Part shown: positions 25,077 to 34,429 of the stretch, piece by piece
Layout: each line of letters begins with the position of its first letter
Numbering within the stretch: the first letter of the stretch is position 1
Source: Bacteroidota bacterium
Lineage (GTDB): Bacteria; Bacteroidota; Bacteroidia; Cytophagales; Cyclobacteriaceae
Assembly: GCA_018266435.1 (NCBI GenBank)
Contig: JAFEAL010000018.1
Location: 1-64,000 of the forward strand
Length of the DNA stretch: 64,000 nucleotides
Reading direction: 5' to 3'
Made by a program: the position numbers and the translations under genes
Notes under the pieces: generated by a model
The model's database searches: none
The model's input: the letters and a program-made list of their open reading frames with translations, nothing else
Told to the model about the DNA's origin: nothing

Positions 25077-26306
25077 ATGAGCAACCCTTACGCAGCCGTT
25101 CGTGTTCGCGATTTCCAATTGTTTATATTATCTCGTCTGTTCATTACGTTGGCGCTGATGATCCAGGCCGTAGTGGTGGGCTGGCAGGTCTATGAAATTA
25201 CAAAAGACCCGCTCTCGCTTGGTCTCATCGGATTGGCCGAAGCAATTCCTGCCATTGCCGTTTCGTTATATGCCGGCCACCTGGCTGATATTGTGGAACG
25301 AAAAAAAATAATTTTAGTCTGTGTCATTACGCTGGTATGCTGTTCGCTGGCGTTACTTTTTTTTACAATGAATGCCGGAACATTTGTTTTGCAGCATGGA
25401 CCTCAACCCATTTATACGGTGATTTTTGTGAGTGGCCTGGCCCGTGGTTTTTTATCGCCCGCTAATTTTTCATTCATGCCTCAACTCATCGATCGCGAAG
25501 CCTATCAAAACGCCATTACCTGGAACAGCACCGTGTGGGAAGGAGCAGCCGTTGTTGGCCCGATGATCGGAGGGTTGGTATATGGATTTTACGGAATCAC
25601 GGCTGCTTATTCGGTTGATGTCGTTTTAATTGTTTCGGCTTTGTTGTGTTATGCATTAATTCCGAACCGGCCGCTGCCACCGGTTACCGGAGAGCTGGGA
25701 ATTTGGGAGAAGATCACAGCGGGAGTAAAATTTGTTTTCAGTAATCAAATTATATTGGGTGCCATCACCCTCGATCTTTTTGCCGTTTTGTTTGGCGGTG
25801 CGGTAGCGCTGCTTCCTATTTTTGCTGATGATATTCTTCATGTTGGCAAAGTAGGGTTGGGTTTTTTACGGTCTGCTCCTTCTATTGGGGCCGTACTTAT
25901 GGCCGTTTACATTACCTATCACCCTATCAAAAAAAGAATGGGCAAAATTTTATTATGGTGTGTAGCAGGTTTTGGGCTTTGTATGATTGGGTTCGGCTTA
26001 TCACAATGGTTTTGGGTATCTATGGCACTGTTGGTATTAAGTGGCGTATTTGATTGCGTGAGTGTAATTGCTCGCAGTACCATGATTCATACTCTTACAC
26101 CTGAAAACATGAAAGGACGTGTTTCGGCCGTGAACAGCATTTTCATCGGATCTTCTAATGAAATCGGAGCCTTTGAGTCGGGTGTAGCCGCCCGGTTGAT
26201 GGGTACCGTTCCATCGGTAATTTTTGGGGGCGTAATGACTCTGATTGTGGTATCAGTTACCGGCTGGAAAGCGGTAAAACTGCGCAGGTTGGATAATTTG
26301 AGTTAG
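25077..26306 (+). CDS. MFS transporter (EntS-like)
   Basis: 409 residues, about 10-12 membrane helices, two homologous halves. The loop 2-3 signature GHLADIVERKK is of the major facilitator type. The N-terminal NPYAAVRVRDFQLFILSRLFITLALMIQAVVVGWQVYEIT and ARGFLSPANFSFMPQLIDREAYQNAITWNS match the EntS/MFS_3 exporter group. The C-terminal half holds ENMKGRVSAVNSIFIGSSNEIGAFESG. Relatives export siderophores or drugs by proton antiport. No siderophore biosynthesis genes are adjacent, so the substrate is not indicated. The protein lies in the inner membrane. Confidence 0.9.
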   Translation: MSNPYAAVRVRDFQLFILSRLFITLALMIQAVVVGWQVYEITKDPLSLGLIGLAEAIPAIAVSLYAGHLADIVERKKIILVCVITLVCCSLALLFFTMNAGTFVLQHGPQPIYTVIFVSGLARGFLSPANFSFMPQLIDREAYQNAITWNSTVWEGAAVVGPMIGGLVYGFYGITAAYSVDVVLIVSALLCYALIPNRPLPPVTGELGIWEKITAGVKFVFSNQIILGAITLDLFAVLFGGAVALLPIFADDILHVGKVGLGFLRSAPSIGAVLMAVYITYHPIKKRMGKILLWCVAGFGLCMIGFGLSQWFWVSMALLVLSGVFDCVSVIARSTMIHTLTPENMKGRVSAVNSIFIGSSNEIGAFESGVAARLMGTVPSVIFGGVMTLIVVSVTGWKAVKLRRLDNLS

Positions 26307-26386
26307 TCTCACCCGCTTTTGTGGTGTAATTTCAATTGTATTGTCTGCTCCGATATCATAATTTTAAGCATATCAATCCAACACCC

Positions 26387-27676
26387 ATGACTTCACGCAG
26401 ATCTTTTTTTCAAAAATCATTGGGCCTGGCAGGAGCTATGTCCATTACGCCATTGATCAGCCGGGCAAAAGCAGGCGATATTTCTGAGGCGCTTCTTGAG
26501 CTTAACCGCTTTTCGCCCGAAGAGGCTGCTGATGATGATGACCTTTGGGCACGGATGGCACAAGCTTATACCGTATCACCCAATATTTTAAATCTGAACA
26601 ACGGTGGCGTAAGCCCGCAGCCCAAAGTGGTGCAAGATGCTGTTGACCGGTATTACCATTTGAGCAACGAAGCCCCTACCTATTATATGTGGCAGGTATT
26701 GGACAAAGGCCGCGAGCCGCTGCGAAGAAAATTGGCTGACTTAGCCGGAGTATCTGCAGAAGAAATCGCCATTAACCGAAACACTACGGAATCACTCGGC
26801 ACATTTACCTGGGGGATTGATTTGCAGCGCGGTGACGAAATTGTGATGACCAAACAAGATTACCCTAACATGATCCATGCCTGGAAGCAACGCGAAATGC
26901 GCGAAGGCATAAAGATCAATTGGATCAACCTGAATCTTCCCATCGACCATGATGAGGTGGTACTCCAAGCATACATCGCAGCTACCACACCCAAAACAAA
27001 AATATGGCACATCACCCACCTGCTGACCTGGACCGGGCAGATCCTTCCGGCAGCCAAACTTTGTGCCGAAGCCCGCAAGCGCGGAATCATTTCCATCGTA
27101 GATGCAGCCCATTCGTTCGCACATGTAAATTATAAAATTTCAGATTTGAATTGCGACTACTTCGGCACAAGCTTGCACAAGTGGCTGTGCGCTCCGTTTG
27201 GCACAGGTATGATGTACATTAGAAAAGAACACATTGAAAAAACATGGCCTATCTTCCCTACCGATAAACCCAAAAGTCCGGACATCAAAAAATTTGAAGC
27301 ACTCGGTACCCGGTCATTTGCACCCGAACAAGCCATCGGTCAGGCTATTGATTTTCATAATGCCATTGGAGCCAAAAGAAAACAAGAGCGGTTACACTTT
27401 TTAAAAAGCTACTGGTGCAACGCGCTTACTAAAAACCCACGGGTGAAACTGCACATCTCCCTGAAACCCGAATACTCCTGTGCGCTCGGCACCTTTAGCG
27501 TTGATGGAATGGATGTAGGAGATCTTTCTTCTAAACTTTTCAGCGACTATCAGATTCACACGGTCTCCATCAAATGGGAAAATGTAAATGCTGTGCGCGT
27601 TACCCCTCACGTTTACACCACCACCCGTGACCTTGACCGTTTTATTGATGCGGTGAATAAAATTGCTGCCTCTTAA
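26387..27676 (+). CDS. Tat-exported class V aminotransferase-fold enzyme
   Basis: 429 residues from the ATG at 26387. The N-terminus MTSRRSFFQKSLGLAGAMSITPLISRAKA has the twin-arginine SRRSFFQK motif and a hydrophobic stretch ending in AxA, so it is exported folded through Tat. The mature PLP-fold core includes INRNTTESLGTF, DEIVMTKQDYPNM, THLLTWTGQILP, VDAAHSFAHV and the Schiff-base lysine in GTSLHKWLCAPFGTG (Lys265). It resembles isopenicillin-N-epimerase/cysteine-desulfurase-like proteins, often annotated as class V aminotransferases. The substrate is unknown. Periplasmic PLP enzymes are uncommon, and cofactor loading before Tat export would explain the signal. The 540-residue flavoprotein gene follows 101 bp downstream. 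Confidence 0.88.
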   Translation: MTSRRSFFQKSLGLAGAMSITPLISRAKAGDISEALLELNRFSPEEAADDDDLWARMAQAYTVSPNILNLNNGGVSPQPKVVQDAVDRYYHLSNEAPTYYMWQVLDKGREPLRRKLADLAGVSAEEIAINRNTTESLGTFTWGIDLQRGDEIVMTKQDYPNMIHAWKQREMREGIKINWINLNLPIDHDEVVLQAYIAATTPKTKIWHITHLLTWTGQILPAAKLCAEARKRGIISIVDAAHSFAHVNYKISDLNCDYFGTSLHKWLCAPFGTGMMYIRKEHIEKTWPIFPTDKPKSPDIKKFEALGTRSFAPEQAIGQAIDFHNAIGAKRKQERLHFLKSYWCNALTKNPRVKLHISLKPEYSCALGTFSVDGMDVGDLSSKLFSDYQIHTVSIKWENVNAVRVTPHVYTTTRDLDRFIDAVNKIAAS

Positions 27677-27777
27677 ACTTCAATGGGTAGCTATTTGTCA
27701 AATGCAAATCACTGCATTCATTGATTGTTCAATAACTCAATTAATTCTAACTTGATGCACTCAAACCAGTCTTGTCT

Positions 27778-29394
27778 ATGAATAATCGTCAGCTTTTTGC
27801 CGTTAGTTCCATTATCATCATTGCTGTGCTTGCCACGTGGACGTATCTATGGTGGCACCACGATGATGTGGTCATTCCTGCTACGTTATTAATTATTGCA
27901 GTACCCCTTGTTTACTTAGGTTTTGTCGATATGATTCAAACCCGGCAATCCATTAAAAGAAATTTTCCATTGTTTGGCCGCTTGCGTTATGTATTTGAAA
28001 ACATGCGCCCAAAAATTCAGCAATACTTTGTAGAGAGTGATACCGATGGTGCCCCCATCAACCGCAACGAACGGTCAGTTATTTACCAACGGGCAAAAAA
28101 ACAAATTGACACTATCCCGTTTGGTACTCAACTCGATGTCTATGCCGAGGGGTATGAGTGGATCACCCACTCCATTGCGCCCAAAGATTTTCACAAAATG
28201 GAGCATCATCCGCGCATACGTTTTGGTGGGGAGAAATGTACACAACCTTACGACATGAGCGTACTCAATGTATCGGCCATGAGTTTTGGATCGCTCAGTA
28301 AAAATGCCATTGAGGCATTGAATACAGGCGCAAAATTGGGCGGCTTTGCCCACAACACAGGCGAAGGCGGATTAAGTCCTTATCACTTAAAAAACGGAGG
28401 CGATATTATCTGGCAAATAGGCACGGGGTATTTCGGTGCCAGGTCAGAGGATGGAAATTTCTCTGACGAAGCCTTTCGGCAGAATGCCACCAAGCCGAAT
28501 GTAAAAATGATTGAAATCAAACTTTCGCAGGGGGCCAAGCCCGGGCACGGTGGAATTTTGCCCGCAGCAAAAAATACACCCGAAATTGCAGCGATCCGTC
28601 TGGTAAAACCCGGCACCACTGTTTATTCGCCTACTTTTCACAGTGCCTTTTCTACACCCATTGAACTGATCCGGTTCATTGAAAAACTGCGCGCACTCTC
28701 CGGAGGCAAACCGATAGGTTTTAAACTGTGTATCGGCCGCAAGAGCGAATTCTTATCCATTTGTAAAGCCATGGTGCAGCTGGACAGCTACCCCGATTTT
28801 ATCACCGTGGATGGCGGTGAGGGCGGCACGGGCGCAGCTCCTCCCGAGTTCACCAATTTTGTAGGCATGCCCCTGCTCGATGCTCTGGATTTTGTTGACA
28901 ATGCACTGATCGGTTTTGGCATCCGTGACAAAATGCGGTTAATTGCCTCAGGAAAAATTCTGACCGGCTTTCACATGGTGCGAGCCATGGCACTGGGTGC
29001 CGACACCTGCAACAGTGCCCGTGCCATGATGATGGCACTGGGGTGCATCCAGGCATTGGAGTGCAATAAAAATACTTGCCCCACCGGGGTGGCCACCCAA
29101 AATCCTGCGCTGATGAAGGGCCTCGTCATTGAAGATAAAAAAATACGCGTGGCCAATTACCACAAAAATACGGTTGAAAGTTTTGTAGAACTGATTGCGG
29201 CTGCTGGCATCAGCCACCCCACTAAAATCAACCGATCACATGTGTACAGACGTGTGTTTATGAACCTGGTGAAAACGTACGAGGAGATTTATCCGATCAT
29301 ACCCAAAGGCAGTTTGTTGGAGGGGGGCGACACCCCTTTTGACTTTGAAGAATATTTGAAACACTCCTCGGCTGAAGTGTTTGAAACAGTCTGA
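27778..29394 (+). CDS. Membrane-anchored FMN-binding glutamate-synthase-domain protein
   Basis: 538 residues from the ATG at 27778; a TTG six bases upstream is also in frame. Two N-terminal membrane helices (about 6-24 and 33-53) are followed by a glutamate-synthase-like alpha/beta barrel. Visible are NVSAMSFGSLSKNAIEALNTGA, NTGEGGLSPYH, VDGGEGGTGAAPPEF (FMN/2-oxoglutarate site) and the cluster-binding CIQALECNKNTCPTGVATQ, which keeps the C-x5-C-x4-C spacing of the [3Fe-4S] ligands of GltB. It lacks the amidotransferase domain and the GltD partner, so it cannot by itself use glutamine. Stand-alone proteins of this type are widespread, with no settled function. Confidence 0.9.
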   Translation: MNNRQLFAVSSIIIIAVLATWTYLWWHHDDVVIPATLLIIAVPLVYLGFVDMIQTRQSIKRNFPLFGRLRYVFENMRPKIQQYFVESDTDGAPINRNERSVIYQRAKKQIDTIPFGTQLDVYAEGYEWITHSIAPKDFHKMEHHPRIRFGGEKCTQPYDMSVLNVSAMSFGSLSKNAIEALNTGAKLGGFAHNTGEGGLSPYHLKNGGDIIWQIGTGYFGARSEDGNFSDEAFRQNATKPNVKMIEIKLSQGAKPGHGGILPAAKNTPEIAAIRLVKPGTTVYSPTFHSAFSTPIELIRFIEKLRALSGGKPIGFKLCIGRKSEFLSICKAMVQLDSYPDFITVDGGEGGTGAAPPEFTNFVGMPLLDALDFVDNALIGFGIRDKMRLIASGKILTGFHMVRAMALGADTCNSARAMMMALGCIQALECNKNTCPTGVATQNPALMKGLVIEDKKIRVANYHKNTVESFVELIAAAGISHPTKINRSHVYRRVFMNLVKTYEEIYPIIPKGSLLEGGDTPFDFEEYLKHSSAEVFETV

Positions 29395-29442
29395 CGGTTT
29401 CTCACAACTTATTAATAATTTTGCAGCATCATTTTTTTACAG

Positions 29443-31899
29443 GTGAAGGCTGCCAAGAAAATACTTCTTTATTTTTTTGTTTCTATTATCGTTTTACTGA
29501 TCTCCTTTGCGGGATCAGTCATATTATTTAAAGAAAAAATCATCCGTCAATTTATCCGTGAGGCTAACAAAAGCCTGAACACCCCCATCCAAATCGGGCG
29601 AATTGACGTTTCTTCCTGGACAGATTTCCCTAACCTAACCATTACCTGTACTGATGTGTACGTAGAAGACAGCCACCCGGGTATTTACCCCTTGCTAAAC
29701 GCTAAATCTATTTCTTTTTCGATCAACCCCATTGAAGCCTGGAAAGGAAAATATTCCATTCGCGGGCTAACCATTGATGGCAGCGAAACCCATTTGAAAA
29801 TTGATGAGCAGGGCCACTCAAATTTTGTAATTCTGAAAAAAACAGATGGAGCAACCGGTGATGTGGGGTTTGATCTGCGCAAAGTAAAACTGACGAACAC
29901 TAAAGTAGAGTACCACGACCGCCAGACACAGCAACATCATTTTTTTGAAAGTGACCAACTTACCGCTTCCATAAAACTATCCCAATCCATTTACAAAATC
30001 GAGTCGCAAGGAAATGTTACCATTGGAAAAATCGGTATCAAAAACTTGTCATTGCTTGAAAATAAAAACATTCGGTTAAACTCAACTGTCAACTACGATG
30101 ACATCAATAAAAAAATAGAGGTAAAAAAATCAACCCTGTATTTAGGTAAATCTGAATTTGACTTGAACGGTGATTACCTTTTCAATACCCAGGAAACAAT
30201 TGCTATAGACCTGAAAGGCAAGAACACGACAATTCAAACTATTCTTTCGTTATTGCCCGATCAGCTCACCCAAAAACTGAAGACATATCGAAGCGAGGGT
30301 GAAATCTATTTCTCATTGTCTCTAAAGGGAAACATTGCCAACCCAATGATAGCTGCTGATTTTGGCTGCAAAAATGCTTCGTTTTTCCACCCTCAGTCAA
30401 AATCAAAAATTGAGCAGGCAAACCTGAAGGGCTCATTTGCATCATCGTCATTGACTGATTTTACCAATGCTGCATTTCATATAAACAACATTTCAGGTAA
30501 ACTCAACGGAAAAGAATTTAATGCAGCATTTTCGATGCTGAATTTTGATGACCCCGTAGTAGCTCTTGAGTTTAAAGGCACCAGCGATGCAGCAGCCGTA
30601 CAAAATTTTTTTCCGGTCGAAAGCCTGAAAGAGCTATCCGGTGAAGTGACTGCCGACATTTCACTCGCAGGAAAAATATCTTTACTCAAAAATAAAGCTA
30701 CCGCTCAGCAAGTACAAACATCCGGCACCGTAGAATTGCGTAAGGTATCATTCACTACAGAAAAAAAAGGAGTGAAATTTACTGACATCAACGGCTCTTT
30801 TCAGTTCAACAAAAATGACATTGCCATGAGCAACGTTCAGGGCAAGTTGGAAAACAGCGATTTTCTACTCAATGGTTATTTAAAAAATGTAATCTCTTAT
30901 TTGCTTTTTGAAAACCAACCCATCGGCATTGAAGCTGATCTTAAATCTGATTTTTTAGACCTCGATCAATTGGTAGCCATCGGGTTGGGCGAAGGCTCAA
31001 CTGAATTTGGATTTTCAATTTCTCCACAACTTCACCTGAATTTTAATTGCGATGTAAAACGGATGAACTACAAACGCTTTGCTCCACGGCAAGTGAAGGG
31101 CGACTTGTTTGTGAAAAACCAGGTGGCCGTATCGCGGCACTTATCGCTGAATGCTTTGGGCGGTTCTCTTACAGTAAATGGCATTGTGGACGCAAAAAAT
31201 CCTAAAGCCATTGACGTATCGTCTGCTTTCCGGGTAAACGGCATCCATATCGACAGCGTGTTTTATGTGTTTGAAAATTTTTATCAAACCTTTATTGAAT
31301 CCAGTCACCTGAAAGGGAAGGCCAACGCTGACGTAAGCCTGGAGATGAACCTTAACCAGAAATTAAAACTATATCCTGAAACGCTGGTGGCCGACATTGA
31401 TGTACTCATTGCCCAGGGTGAGCTGAATAATTTTGAGCCTATGCAAAAATTGAATAAATACCTGGACGATCAGGCACTGAACCACTTACGGTTTGCCGAT
31501 TTGAAAAACACCATACACATCGAGAAAAAAACAATTTTCATTCCCCAAATGGAAGTGAGCACCAATGCCACACAAATCACCCTAAGTGGCACTCATTCAT
31601 TTGATCAGCACATTGACTATCGTGTGGTAACTCCACTGCGCAATAAAAAGAAAATCGATCCCGATGAAGCTTTTGGGGCAATTGAAGAATCGGGCGGACG
31701 TTCAAAATTATTTTTAAAAATCGTTGGAACCACTGATGATTATGAGGTAAAACTCGACAAAGAGGCTACCAGAAAAAAAATGGCAAGTGATTTGAAAAAA
31801 GAAGTGAAAGAACTAAAAGACGCGTTTCAAAACCGGGGTATAAAAAAGAAAAAAGAAATTGAGCTACAGAAAGATGAATACTTTGATTGGAATAACTAA
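29443..31899 (+). CDS. AsmA-like membrane protein
   Basis: 818 residues from a GTG start at 29443. An N-terminal membrane helix (about 5-27, LLYFFVSIIVLLISFAGSVILF) is followed by an AsmA N-terminal domain (IGRIDVSSWTDFPNLTITCTDVYVED). The long beta-rich region contains repeated strand patterns (VEYHDRQT, LKGSFASSS, GTVELRKVSF, VNGIVDAKNP) and ends in the AsmA C-terminal domain (ANADVSLEMNLNQKL, IAQGELNNFEPMQKLNKY). The extreme C-terminus is lysine-rich. AsmA/TamB-like proteins form periplasm-spanning grooves that move phospholipid to the outer membrane; that role is inferred from the fold. A TAATTTTG box at 29416-29423 matches the -7 consensus without a clear -33 element. Confidence 0.88.
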   Translation: MKAAKKILLYFFVSIIVLLISFAGSVILFKEKIIRQFIREANKSLNTPIQIGRIDVSSWTDFPNLTITCTDVYVEDSHPGIYPLLNAKSISFSINPIEAWKGKYSIRGLTIDGSETHLKIDEQGHSNFVILKKTDGATGDVGFDLRKVKLTNTKVEYHDRQTQQHHFFESDQLTASIKLSQSIYKIESQGNVTIGKIGIKNLSLLENKNIRLNSTVNYDDINKKIEVKKSTLYLGKSEFDLNGDYLFNTQETIAIDLKGKNTTIQTILSLLPDQLTQKLKTYRSEGEIYFSLSLKGNIANPMIAADFGCKNASFFHPQSKSKIEQANLKGSFASSSLTDFTNAAFHINNISGKLNGKEFNAAFSMLNFDDPVVALEFKGTSDAAAVQNFFPVESLKELSGEVTADISLAGKISLLKNKATAQQVQTSGTVELRKVSFTTEKKGVKFTDINGSFQFNKNDIAMSNVQGKLENSDFLLNGYLKNVISYLLFENQPIGIEADLKSDFLDLDQLVAIGLGEGSTEFGFSISPQLHLNFNCDVKRMNYKRFAPRQVKGDLFVKNQVAVSRHLSLNALGGSLTVNGIVDAKNPKAIDVSSAFRVNGIHIDSVFYVFENFYQTFIESSHLKGKANADVSLEMNLNQKLKLYPETLVADIDVLIAQGELNNFEPMQKLNKYLDDQALNHLRFADLKNTIHIEKKTIFIPQMEVSTNATQITLSGTHSFDQHIDYRVVTPLRNKKKIDPDEAFGAIEESGGRSKLFLKIVGTTDDYEVKLDKEATRKKMASDLKKEVKELKDAFQNRGIKKKKEIELQKDEYFDWNN

Positions 31900-32000
31900 T
31901 CACGGAGGTTACCCTGCTGGGGTTTTGAAAGCTCGCGCTACCAATGCTAACTTGTTTTTAGAGGCCACATCAAATAAAACAAACCTCTTTCTCCTACTTG

Positions 32001-32612
32001 CTATTGATACACGGTGGCCTCAATAAATTTCCCATAAAACAACTTCGACTCCTTTTTTATGGCTCCGCTTGTTTGTAGTGCTTCATTCCAATGGGGGAGT
32101 TTATTTGATTCTATATTACAGGTTGTACGAAAGAAAAAATACATTAATTTCAACAATACCGAGTGCCACCACGCCTGCTCAACAAAATCTACTGCTATCC
32201 ATTTTGCATCAGGTGATATCGTTTTTTTTATTTTTAAAATAACTTGTTCCTGTATTTCATCCGGAAATAAATCGAGGTAAAAATTAGTAATCACACATTC
32301 AAACCGGGCGGAGGACGGAATGTCATTTTCCGTTCCGTGTATAAACTGAACTTGCCGGTTTCCCTTCACTTTTTCTTTGGCCATCGAAAGCATCTTCAGC
32401 GAGGCTTCAATGTAGCACACGTTAACATCAGGTTTTATCAACAGCAATTCTTTTAACAACCAGCCTGTGCCTCCTCCTAGTATCAATACGTTTGCATGGT
32501 CGGGAGTATGATTTAAAAAATACTTTTGCGCGCGCATGATTGACTTGCCAAATACCAGCCGGGCAAGCCTGTCATAACTTTTGGCTACTGGATCAAAATC
32601 ATTTGCTTCCAT
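32001..32612 (-). CDS. SAM-dependent methyltransferase
   Basis: 203 residues from the ATG at 32612; upstream in-frame TTG-GTA codons are ignored. A class I Rossmann methyltransferase: FDPVAKSYDRLARLVFG, motif I ANVLILGGGTGWLLKELL, then VCYIEASLKMLSMAKEKV and CVITNFYLDLFPDE. A C-terminal helical insert (VEQAWWHSVLLKLMYFFFRTTCNI) may contact lipid. The stop codon of the UbiA-like gene overlaps this start by one base (TAATG), so the two are coupled. The substrate is unknown; the pairing with a membrane prenyltransferase-like protein suggests a lipid or quinone-related molecule. Confidence 0.82.
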   Translation of the reverse strand: MEANDFDPVAKSYDRLARLVFGKSIMRAQKYFLNHTPDHANVLILGGGTGWLLKELLLIKPDVNVCYIEASLKMLSMAKEKVKGNRQVQFIHGTENDIPSSARFECVITNFYLDLFPDEIQEQVILKIKKTISPDAKWIAVDFVEQAWWHSVLLKLMYFFFRTTCNIESNKLPHWNEALQTSGAIKKESKLFYGKFIEATVYQ

Positions 32613-33427
32613 TACCAAAAAATGTAAACCAACGGGAGAAAAAATACGGCATCGCCCAGCAAACGGTACCGGTCGTTTTTTTCAAAGTAATCCTTATAAA
32701 AAAAAATAATAAACAACAACACGTTCATGGCCAGCAATACCAATTGAATTGTGGTTTCAAAAAAGAACAATTGTACAACAAAAAAAATAAGCTGTACAAA
32801 AAATAAAATCACCAGGATGCTATGGGTACGGTCATTTCCCATGGTGGTGGCAAACGATGTGTGTTGATCTCGCTTGTCGTGAGGTTGGTCTATCCAGGAA
32901 AAGACCAACAGGTTGATCAATGCCACCAGCGCAAATTGAGCGATCAATAAATAATGAAACCAGGTCAGGTTTGATTGATCCATAGAAAGTGGCACCAACA
33001 ATACTCCGCCCGAATACAACAAGGCACCGGTTAGTTCTTTCATCCATCCTAAATAACGCTGCACAATAAAATAAACTCCTACCATAACACCCAGCACAAT
33101 GCCATGAATAAAAACAACTTGACGGATAGAGAATAATTGCACAACATCGGCTATCAGGGCTATCAGTAAGGAAATGCAAAGCGGTATAAAATGATCTTGA
33201 TGAAAGCGGTGCCTTACGGTAGATGCTTTTTGTTTTATTTTTTTAGCATCGAGTAAATGATCGGCCGTATAAATAATCCAAACCGAAAGGCCTAATGCTA
33301 TTAGGCCATGACTGAAAATAGTAACCTGAAAAATTTTAGCAAAGAACAAAGCGCTAACCATAGCGCCCGCGGCTACATCTAAACTAAGAAGATTGAATAT
33401 TCGGTATGCGTGAAACAGGTATTTCAT
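32612..33427 (-). CDS. UbiA-like membrane prenyltransferase (divergent)
   Basis: 271 residues with about eight membrane helices. It has a UbiA-like pair of Asp-rich sites: D56-HLL-D60 near helix 2 and D180-QPH-D184-KR-D187 near helix 6. The canonical first motif NDxxDxxxD is reduced to DxxxD, so the assignment is by topology and paired motifs. UbiA enzymes join a prenyl diphosphate to an aromatic or other acceptor in the membrane, using Mg2+ held by these Asp residues. The gene begins 54 bp after the atpG stop, only a few bases past the atp terminator, and ends in a TAATG overlap with the methyltransferase gene. Confidence 0.6.
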   Translation of the reverse strand: MKYLFHAYRIFNLLSLDVAAGAMVSALFFAKIFQVTIFSHGLIALGLSVWIIYTADHLLDAKKIKQKASTVRHRFHQDHFIPLCISLLIALIADVVQLFSIRQVVFIHGIVLGVMVGVYFIVQRYLGWMKELTGALLYSGGVLLVPLSMDQSNLTWFHYLLIAQFALVALINLLVFSWIDQPHDKRDQHTSFATTMGNDRTHSILVILFFVQLIFFVVQLFFFETTIQLVLLAMNVLLFIIFFYKDYFEKNDRYRLLGDAVFFLPLVYIFW

Positions 33428-33429
33428 AA

Positions 33430-33460
33430 AATAAAAAATCCCACCGGTTGATGGGATTTC
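33430..33460 (-). terminator. Rho-independent terminator of the atp operon
   Basis: On the minus strand, AAATCCCA - TCAACCGG - TGGGATTT followed by TTTTAT gives a perfect 8-bp stem, an 8-nt loop and a run of Ts, 23 bases after the atpG stop. Its T-run lies next to the UbiA-like start codon (33427), leaving almost no room for a promoter in between. Confidence 0.88.
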
Positions 33461-33481
33461 AAGTTATTAAAAAAAATCTTT

Positions 33482-34360
33482 TTAGGCTGATTTTAAAGCT
33501 TCAGCACCGGCTACGATTTCGAGAATTTCTTTGGTGATTGCTGCCTGGCGCGTACGGTTGTAGGTCAATCGCAAGTCTTTCAATAGTTCGCCAGCATTTT
33601 CTGTGGCTTTGTCCATGGCGGTCATGCGGGCTCCATTTTCTGCGGCATTGCTGTCAAGTACCGCTTTAAACAACTGTACGTTAAGCGATTTAGGAATCAG
33701 CCCGGTGATAATTTCTTCCTGATCCGGCTGGTAGATATAGTCAACCTCTTCAGTTTTCTTTCCTTTAGCAGCAGGAAGTACGGGTAAAAATTGTTCGGTT
33801 CGTAAAATCTGTGTAGCTACGTTCTTAAATTCATTATAGACAATTTCAATTTTATCATAATTTCCTTTGCGGAAGCTATCCATTAAGTACTGGGCAGCTT
33901 CAGCAACTTTATCGAACGACAAATCCTGATAGATCAATGAAAAATCTGCTACTGTCGGAAAATTTCTTTTGGTAAAATATTCCATTGCTTTTTTTCCGAT
34001 CGGCAAAATCGTAACATTCTTCTGCCTGTGCTGGGCGGAATACTTTTCTTCAATCAAACGAACTGCCGTTTTGAATACCGAACTATTAAAACCTCCGCAC
34101 AAGCCACGGTCTGAACTGATGGCTACAATCAATATTTTCTTTTCTTCCCTTGCTGAATTATACCAAGTGGGGCCATCTGTTCCGGCAGAAGATAAATTTT
34201 GCAAAAGGCCATTTAATTTTTGGGCAAACGGGCGCATTTGCATAATCCGCTCTTGAGATTTGCGCAACTTGGCAGCCGCCACCATTTTCATGGCTTTGGT
34301 GATCTGTTGTGTGGAGACCACTGAGGCAATTCTGCTTTTTACTTCTTTTAAACTGGGCAT
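33482..34360 (-). CDS. atpG: ATP synthase gamma subunit
   Basis: 292 residues: the N-terminal coiled-coil helix MPSLKEVKSRIASVVSTQQITKAMKMVAAAKLRKSQ and the C-terminal helix TAMDKATENAGELLKDLRLTYNRTRQAAITKEILEIVAGAEAL are diagnostic. The middle includes ISSDRGLCGGFNSSV. Gamma is the rotating central stalk of F1. It is the last gene of the atp operon, 69 bp after atpA, and is followed by a terminator. Confidence 0.97.
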   Translation of the reverse strand: MPSLKEVKSRIASVVSTQQITKAMKMVAAAKLRKSQERIMQMRPFAQKLNGLLQNLSSAGTDGPTWYNSAREEKKILIVAISSDRGLCGGFNSSVFKTAVRLIEEKYSAQHRQKNVTILPIGKKAMEYFTKRNFPTVADFSLIYQDLSFDKVAEAAQYLMDSFRKGNYDKIEIVYNEFKNVATQILRTEQFLPVLPAAKGKKTEEVDYIYQPDQEEIITGLIPKSLNVQLFKAVLDSNAAENGARMTAMDKATENAGELLKDLRLTYNRTRQAAITKEILEIVAGAEALKSA

Positions 34361-34429
34361 TTTAATTAGTCGATTTGAAGATCCGTTAAATCGTTGATGA
34401 ATGCATCATCGAATTACCGAATCAACGAA

